Origin: Butyrivibrio sp.
GTDB taxonomy: Bacteria; Bacillota; Clostridia; Lachnospirales; Lachnospiraceae
DNA length: 64,000 nucleotides
Direction of reading: 5' to 3'
Assembly: GCA_017535785.1 (NCBI GenBank)
Contig: JAFXTN010000027.1
Span: 51,426 to 115,425, forward strand
A program made the translations under genes and the position numbers. This document shows, piece after piece, positions 58,024-64,000 of the stretch (position 1 is its first letter; each line of letters starts with the position of its first letter). Below the pieces are notes generated by a model. That model was not told where the DNA came from. It did not search any database and was given only the letters and a program-made list of their open reading frames with translations.

Positions 58024-58029
58024 TTGACA
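58024..58029 (+). promoter_or_regulatory. -35 box of the secreted paralog array
   Basis: A perfect TTGACA is followed by very A+T-rich sequence. The -10 is less clear: TAATGT lies at the 17-base position and TAATAT five bases further. It sits 70 bases before the first array gene. Confidence 0.5.
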
Positions 58030-58099
58030 TATTTTTTAATATCCGTTAATGTAATATTACGTTGAAATTAATATTTGAGTTTTAGAGAGGAATCGAAGT

Positions 58100-58834
58100 A
58101 TGAAAAAAAGTATAGTAGTTATCTTGATAGCTACCATGATCGCATTTGGGGTTGTCGGTTGTGGAAAAGCTGTCGCGATCGAACCTGCTGCTTTAAATAC
58201 ATCAACAGGATTTTCCTTAAAGTCAGCAGATGACACAGTACTCGGCAAAAAAGAAACGTCAACAAGTTCGGCAAGCGAAACTTCCTCTTCTAACGGCGAA
58301 TTTACATCGGGAGAGATTAAAGACAACGTTTATGAAAACACTTTCTTTAATGTTAAATTCCCCGTAGCAGATGACATGGTATTCGCAGATAGTGTTAAAC
58401 TGGCAGAGCTAAATAACACAGTTATCGACACACTTGATAACAAGGGAGCCAAAGAAACAGTTAAAAACGGCAATCCAATGGTTGTAGCTTATGCGGAGAA
58501 CGCTCGTGCTACAAGCTTCAATGTAGCAATCACTTCTGCCGGCAAGCTTGCAACAGCAGTTTTTAATGAAAAGAAAGTGCTGGAAGCAAACAGAGAAACT
58601 GTAGTAAAAGAATTTGAGGGAATGGGACTCTCTGATGTAACTACCTCTGTAGAAAAGACAACATTTCTTGGGGAAGAACATGATTCTTTAATTGTCAGAG
58701 GAAAGATTCAGGGACAGAACTTCTCACAAAAGATGATCATTCTTATTAAAGACGGATATATGGCTGCATTCACGATAAGCGGTCTATCCGAAGATAGCTT
58801 CTCTCTCTTCGACGGAGCTACAAAAATAGAGTGA
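58100..58834 (+). CDS. array lipoprotein P1
   Basis: The 244-residue protein has a lipoprotein signal (MKKSIVVILIATMIAFGVVGCG, lipobox Cys22 within VVGC), then a Ser/Thr-rich linker (to about residue 70) and the array domain. That domain has EIKDNVYENTFFNVKFPV, TTFLGEEHDSLIVRGKI, LIKDGYMAAFTISG and ends GATKIE. No known family is recognised. The overall plan (a short strand-rich N-terminus with FFN, then a C-terminal stretch ending in a terminal strand) recalls PsbP/Mog1-like folds, but this is a guess. It is the first gene of the array and divergent from the FapA-like gene. AGAGGAATCGAAGT precedes the ATG. Confidence 0.8.
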   Translation: MKKSIVVILIATMIAFGVVGCGKAVAIEPAALNTSTGFSLKSADDTVLGKKETSTSSASETSSSNGEFTSGEIKDNVYENTFFNVKFPVADDMVFADSVKLAELNNTVIDTLDNKGAKETVKNGNPMVVAYAENARATSFNVAITSAGKLATAVFNEKKVLEANRETVVKEFEGMGLSDVTTSVEKTTFLGEEHDSLIVRGKIQGQNFSQKMIILIKDGYMAAFTISGLSEDSFSLFDGATKIE

Positions 58835-58886
58835 ATCAAATTGGGGAACATTTAGTTTTTTTGTTTTTAAAAAAGGGGAAAAAAGT

Positions 58887-59123
58887 ATGAAAAACGAAAA
58901 AGAAAAGAAAAACTGGGGAATCTATGTTGTTGGGACTCTAATATTTATCACCATAAATTTCCTAACTATGACACATTTTAATGAAGCAAAAGCAGAAGAA
59001 CCCGCGCAAGCTGCGCAGGATAAGCTGATCGAGATTCAGCAGGACATCCCTGCGGAAAACGCACTGCTTTCACCCAATGCGGGTTTTTCAAAGCTATTAT
59101 CTGATATAACATTTGAGAAATAA
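58887..59123 (+). CDS. 78-residue single-pass membrane or secreted protein in the array
   Basis: The product starts with a highly charged MKNEKEKKN, a hydrophobic stretch (WGIYVVGTLIFITINFLTM) and a short polar tail with NEAKAEEPAQAAQ. It may be a membrane anchor or have a signal peptidase site after AKA. It shows no similarity to the paralogs around it. A strong AAGGGGAAAAAAGT ribosome site and a 17-base gap to the next gene argue that it is real. No function can be named. Confidence 0.65.
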   Translation: MKNEKEKKNWGIYVVGTLIFITINFLTMTHFNEAKAEEPAQAAQDKLIEIQQDIPAENALLSPNAGFSKLLSDITFEK

Positions 59124-59140
59124 AAGGAGAGAAAATATAA

Positions 59141-59803
59141 ATGAACAGAACAATGAATAAGAAAAATATAATTGCACTATTGATCACAGGATTTATGCTC
59201 TTTGGAGCATGCATGTTTGGTTTTACCGCTGACGTACACGCAGAAGGCAATGTCGATCAGAGATTACTCGGAACAACAGACGGCAAAACTTATGTAAATG
59301 AATATTTTAATATCAGAATTCCTTTGTTTAAGAACATGACTATCGCAGATGACGCAAATCTTGCATTGCAGAATGAAGCAGACGCAAACGGTTATACTGC
59401 TGAGAAAAGACTTGCTGATATAAATGCCGGTATTCCTACATATGTACAGTATTTTTCAACAGATAACAATGATATTTATGTACTTGTCGGAAAGTTTCAA
59501 TCAAAGGAAGAAAAGGATTATTTTAAGAAAAATTATCTAAATGAGGATCTTAGCGAGACTGTTGAAAGTTGGAAAAACGACCCCAATGCTTCAGATTTTA
59601 AAAGCGGGTTCAAAAAGGTTGAATGTCTCGGAAAAACACGCCCCATTGTTTTAGTTAAGGGTAAATATTACGGAAAAGATTATACAGAAGCTCATCTTCT
59701 CTATATCTCAGGCGACTACTATGCTATATATGCAGTAAGCGGTTACGGAACCAATCAGCTTGAGCTTTTCCAGAAGGCTACTCGTGTTAGAAAACAGAAA
59801 TGA
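59141..59803 (+). CDS. array secreted protein P2
   Basis: The 220-residue protein has a signal peptide ending near TADVHA, then the array domain in its most divergent form: TYVNEYFNIRIPLF in place of YENxFFN, ECLGKTRPIVLVKGKYYGKDY in place of the FLGEEH block, and SGDYYAIYAVSGYG in place of KDGY. It ends KATRVRKQK. The early FGAC is a poor lipobox, so it is probably released rather than lipidated. GGAG lies 11 bases before the first ATG. Confidence 0.75.
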   Translation: MNRTMNKKNIIALLITGFMLFGACMFGFTADVHAEGNVDQRLLGTTDGKTYVNEYFNIRIPLFKNMTIADDANLALQNEADANGYTAEKRLADINAGIPTYVQYFSTDNNDIYVLVGKFQSKEEKDYFKKNYLNEDLSETVESWKNDPNASDFKSGFKKVECLGKTRPIVLVKGKYYGKDYTEAHLLYISGDYYAIYAVSGYGTNQLELFQKATRVRKQK

Positions 59804-59845
59804 TAAATGATCATAATATTAAAAAAGAAAGAGATGGGAAAAAAT

Positions 59846-60649
59846 ATGAATAAAAAAATTATCGCTGCCATCGTTGCAGCCGCTACTGTCCTCTCCGTAA
59901 TGGGTTGTTCGGATGAAGACTTTGAAGAAACAGTTGAGCAGACAGAAACAGTTTCAAGTGAAAATGGTTCAGCAGATATTTCATTTGATGATCCTTCCGG
60001 AGATTTTTCTTTGGAAGATGATCTTGAAGAAAGCGGGGAATCTACTACTGCTTCCGCAGATACAACCGCTGCTCAGACTGCAGACACAAACAGTACAGCA
60101 AACACACAGGCTCCTTCATATATATTAGGTGAAGTGATCAAAGCAGAGGCTGAAAATACAGACAGTGCTTACGAAAATGCTTTTCTTAATCTTAAGATGA
60201 ACGTTCCCAAAACAATATGGTTTGATGGGGATGACTATAAGGCAGACAAAATAAATACTTCAGTTAATGAATTTCCCTCTGCCGCACTCAAACTGATCGA
60301 ATCAGGAAAGCCTGTACTTGCTCAAATCGGTAATCTTGATATGGATACATTTAAGGTCACTATTGTAAAAGGCGGTGATTATTCCAAAGAAAAGTATTTT
60401 GAAGAATCAACTAATATTTACAAGACCACCAACGGAGATACTCCGCCTCAGAATGTATCATCAGAAGTCAGATCGATAACTTTCCTTGGTGAAAAGACTG
60501 ATGTTCTTACAATGAAAGGTACTTTAGTAGATGAAAATTATATTGCTAATTACCTCTACTATTCTAAGGATGGTTATTCTTACATGTTCGAACTTAGTGG
60601 TTTTGGTGATTATATAAATTACTTCGAGGAAGCTACAACATTGAACTAA
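59846..60649 (+). CDS. array lipoprotein P3
   Basis: I use the ATG at 59846 (MNKKIIAAIV), which has GATGGGA upstream, giving 267 residues. A lipoprotein signal ends in VMGC. A long acidic, then Thr/Ala-rich linker (about 25-90) follows; it is the longest in the array. The domain keeps YENAFLNLKM, SITFLGEKTDVLTMKGTL, SKDGYSYMFELSGFG and EATTLN. It was likely exported and tethered to the outer face of the membrane. A longer frame from 59807 would begin just after the P2 stop and place extra residues before the signal sequence. Confidence 0.78.
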   Translation: MNKKIIAAIVAAATVLSVMGCSDEDFEETVEQTETVSSENGSADISFDDPSGDFSLEDDLEESGESTTASADTTAAQTADTNSTANTQAPSYILGEVIKAEAENTDSAYENAFLNLKMNVPKTIWFDGDDYKADKINTSVNEFPSAALKLIESGKPVLAQIGNLDMDTFKVTIVKGGDYSKEKYFEESTNIYKTTNGDTPPQNVSSEVRSITFLGEKTDVLTMKGTLVDENYIANYLYYSKDGYSYMFELSGFGDYINYFEEATTLN

Positions 60650-60727
60650 ATCATTTTACAAAAAGAGCTAAAACATGATACTCTAGTTAAGACGCTTATA
60701 TAAAAAATAGGAAAGAGAGAAAAGCTA

Positions 60728-61408
60728 ATGAAAATCAAACGTCTTATTGTATCTGTTTTAGCTCTATCTATGCTAATGGGCATGCCTGTTTTTGCATGCG
60801 AACAATCTGAACATCACCACAAAACTACTAAGGAAATTGTAGAAGAAGCTGTAGAAAACAACTTCAGCATCGGTGAAGTAAAAGGTAACGTATATGAGAA
60901 CCCTTTCTTCAATGTCCGCATTGAAGCTCCCGAGGGTTATAATTTTAATTCATACGGCCTGATGACGATCGTCAACAATTATTCAACCACCGACAAAGCA
61001 AAAGAAATCACTAAGAGATTAGTCGAAGTTGCACTGTCACAAGATTATGCTGTTCCGCTTCTTAATGCAGACAATGGATCGAATTCTGAATTAGAGATCC
61101 TCGTTGGTTACGTAGCCGATAATACTGACGATTATCTCAACGAAAGCGCACTTATTGAATCCAAGCTTGATTATATTGCTGATAGTTTTAAATCCAGAGG
61201 TTTTTCTGATGTAAAGACTTCTCTGGGCACGACTACATTCCTTGGTGAAGAGCATCCTTGTATGGATATTACAGGAACCATTGATGGAACTACATACAAC
61301 CAGAAATATGTATGCATTCCCAAGGATGGATATGTACTTGTAATTGGATTTGGCGGATCAGAACAAGAAGATTTCGCTCCAATTAAGAACGCTACAAAAC
61401 TTAACTAA
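60728..61408 (+). CDS. array secreted protein P4
   Basis: The 226-residue protein has a signal peptide ending at PVFA, followed by CEQSEHHHK, then the domain: EVKGNVYENPFFNVRIEAP, TTTFLGEEHPCMDITGTIDG, YVCIPKDGYVLVIGFGG and NATKLN. The Cys after the cleavage site lacks a proper lipobox, so lipid attachment is doubtful. The His cluster right after the signal is unusual in the array. AGGAAAGAG lies upstream of the ATG. Confidence 0.78.
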   Translation: MKIKRLIVSVLALSMLMGMPVFACEQSEHHHKTTKEIVEEAVENNFSIGEVKGNVYENPFFNVRIEAPEGYNFNSYGLMTIVNNYSTTDKAKEITKRLVEVALSQDYAVPLLNADNGSNSELEILVGYVADNTDDYLNESALIESKLDYIADSFKSRGFSDVKTSLGTTTFLGEEHPCMDITGTIDGTTYNQKYVCIPKDGYVLVIGFGGSEQEDFAPIKNATKLN

Positions 61409-61450
61409 TCTTTTTATCTAAAAAAATAAAATATATAAGCGTCAAATATG

Positions 61451-61482
61451 AGACCTATAAGAGCATTTGCTCCTATAGGTCT
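61451..61482 (+). terminator. terminator between array genes P4 and P5
   Basis: A 9-bp outer stem (61451-61459 with 61474-61482) extended by GAGC/GCTC pairing lies 42 bases after the P4 stop and is followed by TTATTT. It indicates that P5 is transcribed separately. Confidence 0.8.
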
Positions 61483-61571
61483 TTATTTACTACTCTTCTG
61501 ATTTCACATATATATTAAAACGTGATACAGTATATATGATTCAAAAAACACAAAAGGAATAAAAAAGAAAT

Positions 61572-62237
61572 ATGAAGAAAAAAATATTAGTATCAGTCCT
61601 TACTTTATCTATGCTCACATGCTTGCCGGTTTATGCAACCGAGCAGGTATCTCAGCCTGCGCCTTTAGCAGCAGAAATACATGAACCTCAGGCTCCCGCT
61701 TTCAATCTTGGTGAGATCAAAGACGGAGCTTATGAAAATTCTTTTTTTAATATACGCTTCCCTGTTCTAAAGGGTATGAAGTTTGACAAGATAGGTAAGA
61801 TCACGGAGCTTGGCAAAAAAATTTCCGATGAAGCATCCGTAGATGCTGTAATAGATCAGATCAACGCCCAGAACCCCGTTATCCTTGCAAATGCTACAAC
61901 AGACAAATCTTCTGTTTTCACCGTTATAGCGACCTATGTCGGAAAAAACATAACCGATAAATACGATGAAAGGACTTTTGTTGAATCAAAAGAAAAGCAG
62001 GTATTCGATGATTATAACAATGTCGGAGGCTTTACAGACCTTAGCATCAATATTGATTCTGTCTCATTTCTCGGCGAAGAACACCCTTCTCTCAATGTTA
62101 CGGGTAAGATTGACGGAGTCAATTTCAATCAACGATTTTTATGTCTTACAAAAGACGGATATGTGATGCTCTTCTCAATTGCGGGAACCAGTGATAGGCC
62201 ATTCTCTCTTATCTCACAGGCAACCAGATTGTATTAA
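61572..62237 (+). CDS. array secreted protein P5
   Basis: The 221-residue protein has a signal peptide ending at LPVYA, then a short Pro/Ala linker (QPAPLAAEIHEPQAPA). The array domain reads EIKDGAYENSFFNIRFPVL, VSFLGEEHPSLNVTGKIDG, CLTKDGYVMLFSIAG and QATRLY. Its sequence is closest in layout to P1 and P4. It follows a terminator and a 163-base gap, so it has its own promoter (A+T-rich, no clear boxes). Its stop overlaps the stop of the opposing DMT transporter gene by 4 bases. Confidence 0.8.
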   Translation: MKKKILVSVLTLSMLTCLPVYATEQVSQPAPLAAEIHEPQAPAFNLGEIKDGAYENSFFNIRFPVLKGMKFDKIGKITELGKKISDEASVDAVIDQINAQNPVILANATTDKSSVFTVIATYVGKNITDKYDERTFVESKEKQVFDDYNNVGGFTDLSINIDSVSFLGEEHPSLNVTGKIDGVNFNQRFLCLTKDGYVMLFSIAGTSDRPFSLISQATRLY

Positions 62238-63145
62238 TCTCCCTCTATTACTGCCAGTATCAATATTCCTATTATTACAAGGAATAAGAAAAAGTACTGC
62301 TTGGCTTTAAGCTTTTCTTTCAATATGATCCTGGAAAGCAAAAGAGAAACTACGCATACCGATGAAATGATGGGTGCTGCTATCGCACCGTTCCCACTCA
62401 TGGCATATACATAAGTAAATTGTCCGGCGGTCTCACATACCGCTGCAAGTATCTTGTCCCTCTGTATGGGAAGTTCAAATTTAACTCCCTTGATAAGCAT
62501 AAATACGATAAGAATAACTGCAACGATAAAGAATGAAAGCTCATATGAAGTATTGGCCACCTCTTCTATCGTTTCTTCCGATACACCTATCAACGGGCTA
62601 GTTTCAAGTTCAAGGAAATAAATATCCAAAAAGCTTCCGATCGCATCTATGATCGCATAGCAAAAAGGCATAGCAAAGGCTATTATAGCCATCTTCTTGC
62701 CTATCTTCTTCTTTCTGTCTGTGTCTCCGTTATTATCAAGAAATCCTATTCCGAGAATACCGATAACAATGATAATGATGGCCGCAACTGAGCCGCCGGA
62801 TAATCTCTCACCGAGAATGATAACGCATAAGATCGAGCAAAGTGCTCCTGAAGTATTTTCTATAGGATCCGAAATAGATTCTTCTATAAATCTCATTCCA
62901 AAGAAAGAAAATGCCATAGAAAAAATATAGCAAAGTGATACCGGAAGATATCTTATCAGATTGACCGGATCGTATGCTATATCCTTGGTAAGAAGTGTGA
63001 AGAGCGCGTGTAGCCCCATAACTACACCGACACAAACACAGATCTTGAGATGAGCGTACTTCTCGTTCTCTCTCGCTCCTTTTTTATAAAACAGCTCGGC
63101 AAGTCCCCAAATAAAGGTCGTTGCCAGTGCAAAAAACAACCACAT
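62234..63145 (-). CDS. DMT/EamA-type transporter
   Basis: The 303-residue protein has ten membrane segments in two EamA-like halves (WLFFALATTFIWGLAELFYKKG; GERLSGGSVAAIIIIVIGILGIGFL; and TAGQFTYVYAMSGNGAIAAPIISSVCVVSLLLSRIILKEK). The substrate is unknown; relatives export amino acids or metabolites. I use the ATG at 63145 with GAGGAGA upstream. It is convergent with the P5 gene. Confidence 0.85.
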   Translation of the reverse strand: MWLFFALATTFIWGLAELFYKKGARENEKYAHLKICVCVGVVMGLHALFTLLTKDIAYDPVNLIRYLPVSLCYIFSMAFSFFGMRFIEESISDPIENTSGALCSILCVIILGERLSGGSVAAIIIIVIGILGIGFLDNNGDTDRKKKIGKKMAIIAFAMPFCYAIIDAIGSFLDIYFLELETSPLIGVSEETIEEVANTSYELSFFIVAVILIVFMLIKGVKFELPIQRDKILAAVCETAGQFTYVYAMSGNGAIAAPIISSVCVVSLLLSRIILKEKLKAKQYFFLFLVIIGILILAVIEGD

Positions 63146-63227
63146 AACAATATTCTCCTCAACAATATATTTCCACAACACAGTATATCATAATAAAGAA
63201 ACACACTAATAAAAAAGAATTTCAAAA

Positions 63228-63255
63228 AAGGGACTGTCATCACTGACAGTCCCTT
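63228..63255 (-). terminator. intrinsic terminator of ppdK
   Basis: A perfect 12-bp stem (63228-63239 with 63244-63255) and 4-base loop is followed on the minus strand by TTTTTT. It lies 21 bases after the ppdK stop. Confidence 0.93.
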
Positions 63256-63276
63256 AAAACCATATCTTAACGGATA

Positions 63277-64000
63277 TTAGTTATTCTTATTGCTGTTGTA
63301 AACCTTCTTAGCCTCTTCGATTCCGGCCTTAAGACCAGCGAGACCAGCCTTAGCTACCTCAGCTGATGCCTTGCAAAGATCGTTTGCAAGAGCCTCTGCC
63401 TTCTCAGCAGCGTCCTTAAGCTTCTCCTTAGTCTCATCATCTACGAAAGACTTGCTGTCAGAAGCCTTGCTAGCCTTGTCAGCGATTGCAGCCTGTGCTG
63501 CTGCAAGTCTTGCAACAGGTACACGGAAAGGTGAGCAAGATACATAGTCAAGACCGATCTTGTGGCAGAACTCAACTGATGAAGGATCACCACCGTGCTC
63601 ACCACAGATACCAACGTGAAGGCTGGGATTAACGGGCTTTCCGAGCTTGAGTGACATCTCCATAAGCTTACCAACACCAGTCTGATCAAGCTTAGCGAAA
63701 GGATCGTTCTCGAAGATCTTTGTGTCATAGTAAGCATTGAGGAACTTACCTGCATCATCACGAGAGAATCCGAATGTCATCTGTGTAAGGTCGTTTGTAC
63801 CGAAGCAGAAGAAATCAGCTTCCTTAGCGATCTCGTCAGCTGTAAGAGCAGCTCTCGGGATCTCGATCATTGTACCAACCTCATACTTAAGGTCAGCGCC
63901 TGCAGCCTTGATCTCCTCATCAGCTACCTTTACGATGATATCCTTTACGAACTTGAACTCCTTAACTTCGCCTACGAGCGGAACCATGATCTCCGGAACT
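63277..64000 (-). CDS. ppdK: pyruvate phosphate dikinase, C-terminal part with extension (cut by window edge)
   Basis: The frame is open to the window edge; about 240 C-terminal residues are visible. They include [10 protein letters not shown], the PEP-site [15 protein letters not shown], the catalytic Cys in GICGEHGG and [17 protein letters not shown], where PPDK of related clostridia ends. Beyond this the protein continues for about 65 residues, rich in Ala, Lys, Glu and Asp and probably helical, ending [12 protein letters not shown] interconverts pyruvate, ATP and phosphate with PEP, AMP and PPi, and in clostridia often acts as a PPi-using glycolytic enzyme. The extension is unusual. Confidence 0.95.
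   Translation of the reverse strand, partial: VPEIMVPLVGEVKEFKFVKDIIVKVADEEIKAAGADLKYEVGTMIEIPRAALTADEIAKEADFFCFGTNDLTQMTFGFSRDDAGKFLNAYYDTKIFENDPFAKLDQTGVGKLMEMSLKLGKPVNPSLHVGICGEHGGDPSSVEFCHKIGLDYVSCSPFRVPVARLAAAQAAIADKASKASDSKSFVDDETKEKLKDAAEKAEALANDLCKASAEVAKAGLAGLKAGIEEAKKVYNSNKNN

Larger units (their letters stand above)
58024..62237 (+). other. tandem array of five paralogous secreted proteins
   Basis: Five plus-strand genes (58100, 59141, 59846, 60728, 61572) encode related exported proteins of about 220-267 residues, with one unrelated 78-residue gene between the first and second. Shared marks are an N-terminal Y-E-N-x-F-F-N-[VIL]-[KR] block, an F-L-G-E-[EK] block followed by a T/R-G-x-[IL]-D/Q-G-x-x strand, K-D-G-Y, and an ending A-T-[KRT]-[LIV]. 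The first four paralogs and the small gene have gaps of 17-78 bases and may form one transcript; the fifth follows a terminator and stands alone. Confidence 0.85.

Noticed and set aside
58978-59100. GC-rich partial inverted repeats inside the small array gene as a regulatory hairpin
   Set aside because: Pairing is imperfect and interrupted, and the sequence is coding; no T run at the right place supports a terminator.

Overview
The window looks like the chromosome of a Gram-positive member of the Clostridia, most likely Lachnospiraceae (Butyrivibrio/Roseburia-like). The signs are moderate A+T content, strong AGGAGG-type ribosome binding sites, frequent GTG/TTG starts, an intracellular GH39 xylosidase, a bacterial pyruvate phosphate dikinase, a cobalamin methionine synthase without a reactivation domain, and secreted proteins with Gram-positive signal peptides or lipoboxes. 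The genus is inference. The window is gene-dense housekeeping DNA. I see no tRNA, rRNA, CRISPR array, insertion sequence or prophage gene, and no gene-free stretch longer than 300 bases.

Layout: (1) 1-4572, minus strand: the start of a divergent GlgB-like protein, then serC-serA-DUF1015 behind a good promoter. (2) 4634-12492, minus: leuB, a GT-C glycosyltransferase, ilvD, ilvB and an L,D-transpeptidase, closed by a terminator. (3) 12512-15289, minus: vanY-like carboxypeptidase, tgt, yajC. (4) aroC on the plus strand, ending at a hairpin shared with the next minus-strand unit. (5) 16615-32371, minus: a tightly packed run of 14 genes (MORN protein, rlmH, phoH, a degenerate PgpH-like protein, ybeY, a flippase, two flavoproteins, GH39, MTHFS, proA, a duplicated class II aldolase, LD-carboxypeptidase, lactonase). 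(6) ilvE alone. (7) 33556-41182, minus: YfhO, leuC, leuD, a GT2 polyprenyl-phosphate glycosyltransferase, Mrp, AI-2E-type transporter. (8) 41240-48661, minus: acyltransferase, metH, ilvB2, two ilvN genes, ilvC. (9) 48685-55313, minus: an F-type ATP synthase operon a-c-b-(delta CTD-alpha fusion)-gamma-beta-epsilon followed by a lipoprotein. (10) A FapA/DUF342 protein with a 26-residue repeat domain. (11) 58024-62237, plus: a tandem array of five paralogous secreted proteins and one small membrane protein. (12) A DMT transporter and the 3' part of ppdK with an unusual C-terminal extension.

Together the branched-chain amino acid genes (leuBCD, ilvB x2, ilvN x2, ilvC, ilvD, ilvE) give all enzymes for valine from pyruvate, and for leucine except LeuA, scattered over four transcription units. 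They are interleaved with cell-envelope glycan genes. Serine (serCA) is also represented, as are single steps of proline, methionine, folate and chorismate biosynthesis.

The most unusual items are: the ATP synthase alpha subunit, which carries an N-terminal domain resembling the C-terminal half of the delta subunit while no separate atpH exists in the operon; the five-member secreted paralog array; the 12-unit repeat on FapA; a PgpH homolog whose HD metal ligands are mostly replaced; and the PPDK C-terminal extension. All family assignments were made by reading the sequence, without database searches.
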